From contig OY970063.1 in the NCBI GenBank assembly GCA_963705275.1, positions 2,852,001 to 2,916,000 of the forward strand: a stretch of DNA of 64,000 bases. Direction: 5' to 3'. Of this stretch, positions 8,865 through 15,798 are shown one piece after another (positions within the stretch are counted from its first letter, which is position 1; each line of letters starts with the position of its first letter). Source of the stretch: Fen-1135 sp963705275. Its GTDB lineage: Bacteria > Desulfobacterota > Syntrophia > Syntrophales > UBA2185. The position numbers and the translations under genes are program-made. The notes under the pieces are model-generated. The model was given only the letters and a program-made list of their open reading frames with translations, ran no database searches and was not told where the DNA came from.

Positions 8865-9338
8865 ATGCCCCGTGTTACCTATGGGAAGAAGGGGGGGCGC
8901 GTCCGTACGATAACCGTTAAAGATAAATCACAGGCTGGCAGGTCTGTTGAAGACGTAGTCCGTCACCTGAAAAAAGAACAGCAGAAGCTTCCGGGTGAAG
9001 ATTACCGGGAAAAATCACTGGCTATTCATGGTCTGATATGTGCTCGATGCGGAAGGGAGTTTGATGAGTCAACACGGCATCTTCTCACCGTTCATCACAA
9101 GGACGGCAATCACAGCAGCAACCCGCCGGATGGCAGCAATTGGGAAAATCTCTGCGCGTATTGTCATGAGGACGTTCATAGTCGGGGAATTCTCGGAGAA
9201 TATCTGGCAGGGGCATCCAGTGATTCAGACAGGAGGCTTGCTGATGAGGATTTGGCCGTGAAAGATACCTCTCCAGTCAAACTGGCGTCTTTGGGGGACA
9301 AATTGAAGAAGGCCATGGAGCGAAAGGCAAATCGTTAA
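8865..9338 (+). CDS. yajD: YajD-like HNH nuclease family protein
   Basis: 157 residues beginning MPRVTYGKKGGRV. The C-terminal half carries an HNH fold: CARCGREF (zinc knuckle), LTVHHKDGNHSSNP (the HH metal-binding part), and LCAYCHEDVHSRG (second zinc pair plus final His). The same order is seen in E. coli YajD, whose substrate is unknown. A GTG at 8850 is in frame, but the ATG at 8865 is preferred because GGAGGT lies seven bases upstream. It follows the DUF948 gene and is convergent with the zinc-ribbon gene. Confidence 0.88.
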   Translation: MPRVTYGKKGGRVRTITVKDKSQAGRSVEDVVRHLKKEQQKLPGEDYREKSLAIHGLICARCGREFDESTRHLLTVHHKDGNHSSNPPDGSNWENLCAYCHEDVHSRGILGEYLAGASSDSDRRLADEDLAVKDTSPVKLASLGDKLKKAMERKANR

Positions 9339-9344
9339 AGTCTG

Positions 9345-9542
9345 TCATTTAATTATCCTGAGATTATCTTTCTGGGTGACAATTTTATCTCCCACCGACG
9401 TCCCGCAAAACACACACGTATAATCATACTTATCGCCGTTGGAAAGGATCAATAGAAGTCTTTTTCTCACTGGCACGGCCCTCTTGCAATTGGGGCAGAG
9501 GAGCTCTGTGGCATCAAAGTCCTTATAAGTTTCCCTTCTCAT
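9345..9542 (-). CDS. Small zinc-ribbon protein
   Basis: About 65 residues with two CxxC knuckles, LLCPNCKR and YTCVFCGT, about 29 residues apart, and a basic stretch between them. This is the geometry of a zinc ribbon; no specific family is recognised. The frame also allows a TTG at 9551 overlapping the nadE stop; the ATG at 9542 is given here. It directly follows nadE on the same strand, so co-expression is likely. Function unknown. Confidence 0.6.
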   Translation of the reverse strand: MRRETYKDFDATELLCPNCKRAVPVRKRLLLILSNGDKYDYTCVFCGTSVGDKIVTQKDNLRIIK

Positions 9543-9547
9543 CCTGT

Positions 9548-9841
9548 TCAATCATCCTTTTCAGGTATGTATTTCGCATTTTCCAGCCAAACGGTGGCTT
9601 CGCTGTCGCTTGGCGCCCGATAATCTCCCCTGGGAGACAGGGAGCCACCCGATCCCACTTTCGGGCCATTAGGTATGCACGAGCGTTTATACTGGCTCAA
9701 CTTGAAGAAGCGATGCAGATATATTGTCAGCCACAGTTTTATTTCGCCGATTGTGTATTGATTCCTCTTTTTTTTCGGCACATCGGGCCACTGACCCCTG
9801 GTCTTATCTCTCCAAGTGCAGTAAGCCACGAATGCAATCTT
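9548..9841 (-). pseudogene. nadE: C-terminal part of NAD synthetase, displaced by a frameshift
   Basis: This frame encodes the missing C-terminus of the glutamine-dependent NAD synthetase that precedes it: IAFVAYCTWRDKTRGQWPD, then the highly conserved family ending QYKRSCIPNGPKVGSGG and SLSPRGDYRAPSD. It has no ribosome site of its own. Joining it to the upstream frame at the AAA run (9840-9842, minus strand) gives a continuous protein of about 689 residues, the length expected for the long bacterial NadE. It is therefore not a separate gene; either the sequence has one extra base or the gene is broken. Confidence 0.9.
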
Positions 9842-11618
9842 TGGTAGGAAGGAAACCAAATCTGGTAATAAAGAAGTTGTTAAAGTCCTGCAAATCGTAG
9901 GGACCTATCACAGATTCAGTCTTCTGCGCGGGCTGATCGCCATCTATTCCCGGAATTAATTCAGGGCTGATCTCCGTCTCGAGGATGTCGAGCAAGACCT
10001 CCGAAGTCTTCTTCTCAAACAACGAAGAATGTGCAACCCAACGTATCAGATGCTGAATAAAGGTCTTCGGCACACTGACATTAACGCTGTAATGGGACAT
10101 GTGATCACCCACGCCGTAAGTACACCAGCCTAACGCCAGCTCGCTCAAATCTCCTGTGCCGACAACGAGGGCCTTCTTCATATTGGCTATGCGAAACAGA
10201 TGGGAAGTACGTTCCCCGGCCTGAATATTTTCGAAAGTAATATCGTACAGTTTTTCTCCTCGCGCAAATGGATGGCCGACATCTCTTAGCATTTGCATGC
10301 AACTCGGTTTTATATCAATCTCATTTGCCTCCACATCAATGGCCTTCATCAGCCTCAGCGCATTCGTGTATGTTTTTTCGGAAGTTGCAAATCCGGGCAT
10401 GGTATAAGCTTTAACGTTGGACCTCGGCAGACCCAAGAGATCCATGGTCCTTGCTGCGACAATCACGGCATGAGTTGAGTCAAGACCGCCGGAGACGCCT
10501 ATCACCACGTTCTCGATCCCCGATGATTTTAAACGTTGGGCAAGCCCATGGACCTGTATGTTATATGCCTCATAACAGCGCTGATCGCGCTTTTCGGGAT
10601 CCGCAGGTATATATGGGAATCTTGCATATTCCCTATCCAGCAGTATTCGCTTTTCAATCGGTACGACGGAAAATGATACTTTCCGGAATCCTTCCAGCCG
10701 CTCTCTGTGGGTGCAGGCATTCTGTCCGAAGCTGTTCATGCGCATCCTGTCCTGTGTCAACCTGTCAAGGTCCACATCTCCGAAAATCAATTGCGGCTTC
10801 CATAAAAAACGGGCCGATTCTGCAAGCAGATTACCGTTTTCATAGATCATCGCATGTCCATCCCATGCCAGATCTGTGGTAGATTCTCCGGGACCCGCAG
10901 CTGCATAGAGATATGCAGATATGCAGCGCGCAGACTGGTTTGATGCCAGAGACTGGCGGTAATCCGATTTTCCCACGGTTATGTTGGATGCGGAGAGGTT
11001 GCCTATGACAGTTGCCCCGGCCATGGCGGCATAGCTGGAAGGTGGAATTGGTACCCAGACATCTTCGCAGATTTCAATATAGAGACTGAAATTACTTATA
11101 TTCTTAACATTGAACAGGATATCGGCTCCGAAGGGAACGTTTTCCTGTCCGCAAATGTCAATAAATTTAGACTGGGCATCCTTAGCCGGACTGAATTGTC
11201 GGCCCTCATAAAATTCGCGATAGTTGGGGAGATAAGATTTTACTGCAATGCCAAGGATGCGGCCTCGATAAAGGACGATACCGCAGTTAAAGAGGCGAAA
11301 ATCAACCCTCAGGGGGGCTCCAATGACCAAGATTGTATTCAGCTCCCTTGTGGCATGGAGAATCTCTTTGAGTCCGTCCATTACAGCCACGAGAAGGGCA
11401 TCCTGGTGAAAGAGATCTTCGTTTGAATAGGCTGAAATGCCGAGTTCAGGGAAAAGGGCAAGAATAGCATTATTTGCTGATGCCTGCTTGGCGAGCATGA
11501 TTATGCTGGCTATGTTGGATGGTACATCGGCTACCTTTACCTCCGGTATGCAGACGGCAACCCTGACAAATCCATGATTGTATAAATTAAAAAATTGGCG
11601 TTCTTTGGTCGATTCCAT
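9804..11618 (-). CDS. nadE: Glutamine-dependent NAD(+) synthetase, N-terminal 593 residues, frameshifted
   Basis: Amidates nicotinate adenine dinucleotide to NAD using glutamine and ATP. The N-terminal nitrilase-type glutaminase domain (about 15-310) shows the catalytic Glu in FPELGISAY, a Lys in VKSYLPNYREFYE and the Cys in YIEICEDVWVP. The synthetase domain has the ATP PP-loop GVSGGLDSTHA near 395 and GTGDLSELALGWCTYG. The frame runs into an unrelated tail and a stop after PTK; the true C-terminus lies in the next frame (9548-9841). One base fewer in the AAA at 9840-9842 restores the family sequence. The conserved C-terminus would be lost as read, probably inactivating the enzyme, unless the frameshift is a sequencing error. 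Confidence 0.93.
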   Translation of the reverse strand: MESTKERQFFNLYNHGFVRVAVCIPEVKVADVPSNIASIIMLAKQASANNAILALFPELGISAYSNEDLFHQDALLVAVMDGLKEILHATRELNTILVIGAPLRVDFRLFNCGIVLYRGRILGIAVKSYLPNYREFYEGRQFSPAKDAQSKFIDICGQENVPFGADILFNVKNISNFSLYIEICEDVWVPIPPSSYAAMAGATVIGNLSASNITVGKSDYRQSLASNQSARCISAYLYAAAGPGESTTDLAWDGHAMIYENGNLLAESARFLWKPQLIFGDVDLDRLTQDRMRMNSFGQNACTHRERLEGFRKVSFSVVPIEKRILLDREYARFPYIPADPEKRDQRCYEAYNIQVHGLAQRLKSSGIENVVIGVSGGLDSTHAVIVAARTMDLLGLPRSNVKAYTMPGFATSEKTYTNALRLMKAIDVEANEIDIKPSCMQMLRDVGHPFARGEKLYDITFENIQAGERTSHLFRIANMKKALVVGTGDLSELALGWCTYGVGDHMSHYSVNVSVPKTFIQHLIRWVAHSSLFEKKTSEVLLDILETEISPELIPGIDGDQPAQKTESVIGPYDLQDFNNFFITRFGFLPTKDCIRGLLHLER

Positions 11619-11771
11619 ATAAAGCGACGTCCCGTTCTACTGGCTTTCCACAAACCGGATATTTTCGGAAACTTATCTGAAATCGGTATTTTGTTTACGC
11701 ATATTAGATTTTGTAAATGATTAGAGAGGTTTTGTCAAAGAAAAATGACAGATTATGCTGCCTCCGCAGTA

Positions 11772-12572
11772 CTAGATAGTTTTTTCTACACATGCGTAAG
11801 CACTGTGATTGTGGATACTTTCGAAATTTTCTGCCTCAACGCTGTACCACGTGAAATTATCATTTCTGTTTAGCGCCTGTGCCACATTTCTTACGACATC
11901 TTCGACGAACATCGGGTTTTCATGCGCTTTTTCAGTGACAAATTTTTCGTCGACACGTTTCAGGAGAGAGTATAGTTCTCCGCTCGCCGAGTCTTCAACC
12001 AGCCTGATAAGGTCTTCGATCCAGAAGAATTTCCTGAACCTCACCTTCACAATCACCATACTTCTCTGGTTATGAGCGCCAAGATTGCTGATTTCCTTTG
12101 AACAGGGACATACGGTAGTGACCGGTACGATCACTCCCACGAGAAAATCAGTCTTGCTGACGCTGTTTTGTCCGCTGAACGAGCACGTATATTCCATGGG
12201 ACTCTTAGCCCCTGATACAGGGGCCGTTTTTTCAACAAAGTAGGGAAACTCAATTTCCATGTGCGCTGATTCGGCATGAAGTTTATCCTTGACCTCTTGG
12301 AGAATCTTGTGAAAAGTCTTAATATTTATCTGTCCTCTGAATTCGTTCAAGATTTCCACAAAACGGCTCATATGCGTCCCCTTAAAGTGGTGGGGCAGAT
12401 CCACGTAGATGTTGATGGTCGCATTTACATGTTGCGTGCCGTTCATACGATCCAGAACCACAATAGGATACTTAATTCCCTTGACGCCTACTTTTTGTAT
12501 ATCTATATTCCTGTTATCTTTCTGGTTTTGAATATCTCGCATAGCCATTTCCGTAGTAAGAAACTCGTGCAT
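11772..12572 (-). CDS. folE2: GTP cyclohydrolase FolE2 (type IB)
   Basis: Converts GTP to dihydroneopterin triphosphate, the entry to folate and queuosine; FolE2 accepts metals other than zinc. Family landmarks are DIQNQKDNRNIDIQKVGVK at the N-terminus, GTHMSRFVEILNE, the catalytic-site stretch VTTVCPCSKEISNLGAHNQRS (key CPCSKEIS) and the C-terminal HNHSAYA. Several starts are possible: 12608, 12572 (GGGAG seven bases upstream) and 12542 (closest to the usual family N-terminus); 12572 is given. All overlap the end of the upstream queD paralogue, implying coupled translation. Confidence 0.92.
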   Translation of the reverse strand: MHEFLTTEMAMRDIQNQKDNRNIDIQKVGVKGIKYPIVVLDRMNGTQHVNATINIYVDLPHHFKGTHMSRFVEILNEFRGQINIKTFHKILQEVKDKLHAESAHMEIEFPYFVEKTAPVSGAKSPMEYTCSFSGQNSVSKTDFLVGVIVPVTTVCPCSKEISNLGAHNQRSMVIVKVRFRKFFWIEDLIRLVEDSASGELYSLLKRVDEKFVTEKAHENPMFVEDVVRNVAQALNRNDNFTWYSVEAENFESIHNHSAYACVEKTI

Positions 12573-12927
12573 TCTCCGACTCCCATACGGTGACTCGGGA
12601 TACGCCAAGATTGATTTCTTTCACTTTTTCGGTGATTCTGTCGTAAATGAACTTGGCCACATTTTCTGACGATGGGTTCATGACCTTGAAATAGCTAATT
12701 TCATTGAGATACTTGTGATCAAATTCTTTCAGTATGTCATCCGTCCACTGCTTCAATATCCTGAAATCAATTAGAATGCCGGCATCGGTTAATGCACTGG
12801 AGCAAACGGAGACTTCGACGATAAAATTGTGACCGTGGAGTTTCTCACATGTACCTCCGATTTCCTTCAACATATGAGCAGCAGAAAATGATTGCTTCAC
12901 TGTAACTTCGTACACAAGGCCTCCCAT
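12514..12927 (-). CDS. queD: 6-carboxytetrahydropterin synthase QueD paralogue
   Basis: 137 residues of the 6-pyruvoyltetrahydropterin synthase fold. It has the zinc histidine in SFSAAH (about 13-18), the QueD-type CEKLHGH motif (Cys-x3-His-Gly-His, about 27-33), FDHKYLNE and the PSSENVAKFIYDRI segment. The CxxxHGH spacing fits QueD rather than PTPS-III, which replaces the Cys. It overlaps folE2, which supplies its substrate. A second queD exists at 43801-44181 with queE and queC, so this copy may be redundant or have a different pterin role. Confidence 0.88.
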   Translation of the reverse strand: MGGLVYEVTVKQSFSAAHMLKEIGGTCEKLHGHNFIVEVSVCSSALTDAGILIDFRILKQWTDDILKEFDHKYLNEISYFKVMNPSSENVAKFIYDRITEKVKEINLGVSRVTVWESENARVSYYGNGYARYSKPER

Positions 12928-13204
12928 CTGAAATTTGGATAATAATATAGTGAAAATAAAGGGTGGGTGTCAAGGTAAGAAATAGCCTTTAATAATAGGC
13001 AATTTTATTCTTAGCCGAAAAAAGAGATCAAATAGTTGTTCAATTATTAGGAAGGCGAAATTAACACAGACTTGGTGAAAATTACTAATTCCGATTTAAG
13101 GAACATAAAATGTAAAATATTTTCGTCAATAGATGTTCATATCTAACAGATGATAATAAAAGACAAAAAGGTTATCTTGCTTAATATTTGCCATGAGTGA
13201 CAAC

Positions 13205-13221
13205 TTGGTATGGGAATTGCT
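13205..13221 (+). promoter_or_regulatory. Sigma-54 promoter of pilA
   Basis: TTGGTATGGGAATTGCT has GG at 13207-13208 and GC at 13219-13220, exactly ten bases apart, as required for the -24/-12 elements of an RpoN promoter; agreement with TTGGCACG-N4-TTGCT is two mismatches. Transcription would begin near 13232, giving a leader of about 145 bases before the pilA ATG. pilA genes in Geobacter and Pseudomonas use RpoN with the activator PilR, which makes the call plausible. The surrounding 12928-13377 is AT-rich and holds no other gene. Confidence 0.75.
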
Positions 13222-13377
13222 AAATGGTTAGTAAACGTTATTCATATATTGCTAATGGAATAATATAATTCTTGTGACAAAGGAGGTGGTAGCACAGATA
13301 AGTTTAAATCAATAAAGAAACTGAATTTGACCCATAAAAATATTTATGTTAAAAACAAATTGAAAGGAGAGATGAAA

Positions 13378-13755
13378 ATGATTCGTTCATTATACAAGAA
13401 GAGAGGACAGAAAGGTTTTACACTGATTGAACTGATGATCGTTATTGCCATCATAGGTATCCTGGCAGCGATCGCCATCCCGCAGTTTGTGGCTTACAGG
13501 CAAAGAGGTTTCACCGCGTCAGCAAACTCGGCAGCAAGGAATGCCTACACAGCAGCAGAGGCCTTCTTCAGTGATTCACCTGGCGGTACGGTTACTGTAG
13601 GGATCGTGTCCACCTACGGTTATAAGAGTGACCCCAACATCACATTAGTAGCGGGTGGTGGTGGAACAATAGGGAACTTTACACTGCAGGCTACTCACGC
13701 AGGCGGTGGTTCAATCTTTACTATTGATCAGGACGGTGTGCTTACGAGAAGCTAA
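13378..13755 (+). CDS. pilA: Type IV pilin PilA
   Basis: Major type IVa pilin. 125 residues from the ATG at 13378 (GGAG eight bases upstream). A 13-residue basic leader ends in KG; PilD would cut before F in FTLIELMIVIAIIGILAA, leaving Phe1 and Glu5. Mature length is about 112 residues. Aromatics sit at mature positions 1, 24, 27, 32 and 51, matching the positions in Geobacter sulfurreducens PilA, and the protein has 11 Phe/Tyr overall. No cysteine is present, so the usual C-terminal disulphide loop is missing. Downstream lie a terminator and two TMTC-like genes. An upstream in-frame TTG at 13327 is considered unlikely. Confidence 0.95.
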   Translation: MIRSLYKKRGQKGFTLIELMIVIAIIGILAAIAIPQFVAYRQRGFTASANSAARNAYTAAEAFFSDSPGGTVTVGIVSTYGYKSDPNITLVAGGGGTIGNFTLQATHAGGGSIFTIDQDGVLTRS

Positions 13756-13782
13756 GTGTTAATAATGTATCATGAGGCGTTG

Positions 13783-13815
13783 AGGGGGTGGGGTTTATAC
13801 CTCACCCCCTTTTTT
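13783..13815 (+). terminator. Intrinsic terminator of pilA
   Basis: AGGGGGTGGGG (13783-13793) pairs with CCTCACCCCCT (13800-13810) with one mismatch, around a six-base loop, followed directly by a run of six T. It lies 28 bases after the pilA stop. This should make pilA a monocistronic, abundant message with limited read-through into the TMTC-like gene. Confidence 0.92.
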
Positions 13816-13829
13816 GTAAATTAAAATCA

Positions 13830-15749
13830 ATGCATATTAAGATTCATGATAGCGACTTTGTCTTAAGCACGGCATGGAAGATGGGAGACATAAGGCGACA
13901 CGCCTTTCCCTTTGTTTCTCTGTTTATCCTGCTGCTGGTTGCATATGCGAACAGTTTTAGTTGTTCATGGCATTTTGATGATTATATAAATATAGTTGAG
14001 AATCCCGGCGTTCAGATAAAGACCCTGTCCTGGGAGGATATAGGGAAGAGCCTTTACGGTATTGCTGGCAGCGCCAGGTGGCAACGGCCCGTTTCATATT
14101 TCACCCTTGCCGTGAATTACTATTTCGACGGGTTGAATGTTTTCTGGTATCATGTCGTCAATTTTTTCATCCACTATGTAACTTCCGTTTTTTTATTTCT
14201 TTTCATTTACAACACCCTTAAACTTCCCATTCTTGAAGGACGCTATGAGAAGAATGCTTATTCTATCGCCCTTCTGGGCACGTTGTTTTGGGCGGTTAAT
14301 CCTGTTCAAGTGATGGCCGTTACCTACATTGTGCAGAGGATGGCGAGCATGGCGGCGATGTTTTACATCATGGCCATGTACTTCTACCTGAAGGGAAGAA
14401 GCGGGGATAAGACATGGAAGCGCGTCGTTTTTTTTATTTTAGCCGCTTTTTCTGCTTTATTATCTCTTGGTTCCAAGGAGAATGCGGCCATGCTGCCCGT
14501 AAGTCTTTTCCTTTTTGACCTCTTCCTCATTCAGGGTGTGACAATTGAGAATATAAGGAAAAATTGGGCGGTGTGTCTTTTTGCCTTGTTGCTCGTTCCG
14601 GCGATTGGACTGGTGTATTATGATTTTTCTTCGATTACAGGAGACTATGATAAATTCAGGCCATTCACGATGTGGGAGAGGGTGCTGACCCAGCCGCGGG
14701 TGATCCTTTTCTATATTTCTCTTTTGCTTTACCCTATCACGTCCCGCATGATGTTTATCCATGATATGGAGATCTCAAGATCGCTCTTTGACCCATGGAC
14801 GACCTTTGCTGCCGTTGTTGTGCTTTTGCTGATACTGGTTGTGGCTCTGTTGATCTCCCGTAAGAGACCCCTTATCTCCTACTGCATCATCTTCTTCCTC
14901 CTGAATCATCTGATCGAGGGATCGTTCATTTCTCTGGAGCTTGTTTACGAGCACCGTAATTACCTTCCTTCGATGCTTTTTTTCGTCCCATTGTCCATCT
15001 TCATCGTTTACGCCCTGAGTCACTTTGAAAAAAGAAAGAGGATGATTATCGTTCTCTCGTCGGCGATTACGGCGATGATAATTATCATGGGGGTGAGTGT
15101 TTACATACAGAATGACATCTTGAAGGATGAGGTCTCCCTCTGGAGTGATAATATCGAAAAGGCGCCACGGCTGCACCACGTTCGCCAAAATCTTGGGGTA
15201 GCCTACTTTATTGACGGCCGCTTTCCCGAGGCATTTGTGGAATTGACAAAAGCGCTGAAATCTCTTTCGGCAGCTAATGTAAAAGCTAAAGTCAAAACCT
15301 ATGGATTGCTGGGAGAGTATTATATATTGAGAGGCAATGATGAAAAGGCGATGACGCACTATATGCAGGCCCTGAAAATAGATCCTTACTTTTCCCCTGT
15401 CTACAACAGGATGGCAGAGATCAAGGTGAGGAAGAATCAACTTGCCGATGCCGAAGAAATAATCAGGATTGGGATTGTCATGGCACCTCATTCATATGCT
15501 TTTCGTCTTACTCTGGCTCGCATCCTGTTGAAGCAGGGGCATCCGGATGCAGCCATCAAAGAAGCTCAAAAGGCACTCATGCTGGGCGGGGATCCTTCAA
15601 AACCCTATGGCGTCTTTGCTGAGGCATTCAAGATGAAAAGAGATCAAAGAATGGCGGATCATTTTTATAAACTCGCAAATAAAATGCAGTTGCATAATCC
15701 TGCCTGCGAGAGCGGCAATCAACTGCTGACACTGCATAAGGGCGCGTAA
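13830..15749 (+). CDS. TMTC-like membrane protein with TPR tail, copy 1
   Basis: About 639 residues. The N-terminal two thirds is a polytopic membrane domain (about ten helices); its first outside loop has the diacidic motif HFDDYINIVENP, and a second has RWQRPVSYF, features shared with GT-C O-mannosyltransferase-like TMTC proteins. The C-terminal third holds TPR repeats (GVAYFIDGRFPEAFVEL, GDEK-type turns, GHPDAAIKEAQKAL). The start is uncertain (13830 or 13881); the earlier in-frame ATG at 13788 lies inside the pilA terminator. Family knowledge suggests a dolichyl/polyprenyl-phosphate-sugar protein O-glycosyltransferase; the link to the pilin is inferred from position. Confidence 0.8.
   Translation: MHIKIHDSDFVLSTAWKMGDIRRHAFPFVSLFILLLVAYANSFSCSWHFDDYINIVENPGVQIKTLSWEDIGKSLYGIAGSARWQRPVSYFTLAVNYYFDGLNVFWYHVVNFFIHYVTSVFLFLFIYNTLKLPILEGRYEKNAYSIALLGTLFWAVNPVQVMAVTYIVQRMASMAAMFYIMAMYFYLKGRSGDKTWKRVVFFILAAFSALLSLGSKENAAMLPVSLFLFDLFLIQGVTIENIRKNWAVCLFALLLVPAIGLVYYDFSSITGDYDKFRPFTMWERVLTQPRVILFYISLLLYPITSRMMFIHDMEISRSLFDPWTTFAAVVVLLLILVVALLISRKRPLISYCIIFFLLNHLIEGSFISLELVYEHRNYLPSMLFFVPLSIFIVYALSHFEKRKRMIIVLSSAITAMIIIMGVSVYIQNDILKDEVSLWSDNIEKAPRLHHVRQNLGVAYFIDGRFPEAFVELTKALKSLSAANVKAKVKTYGLLGEYYILRGNDEKAMTHYMQALKIDPYFSPVYNRMAEIKVRKNQLADAEEIIRIGIVMAPHSYAFRLTLARILLKQGHPDAAIKEAQKALMLGGDPSKPYGVFAEAFKMKRDQRMADHFYKLANKMQLHNPACESGNQLLTLHKGA
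13933..15073 (+). repeat. Long direct repeat, unit 1 (with 15893-17033)
   Basis: This 1,141-base stretch is the same as 15893-17033 (offset 1,960) except for four single-base differences found by eye (14504, 14663, 14938, 15048). It covers the membrane domain of the first TMTC-like gene. Sequence on both sides of the tract differs clearly between the copies, which points to gene conversion rather than an intact young duplication. Confidence 0.95.
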
Positions 15750-15798
15750 AGAATTAATGCCCCTTCACTTCTCCTTCTTCTATATATGAGAAAGTATC

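Noticed and set aside
13788..13829. Start of the first TMTC-like protein at 13788
   Set aside because: This ATG lies within the stem of the pilA terminator, so it would be in a transcribed hairpin and has no suitable ribosome site.
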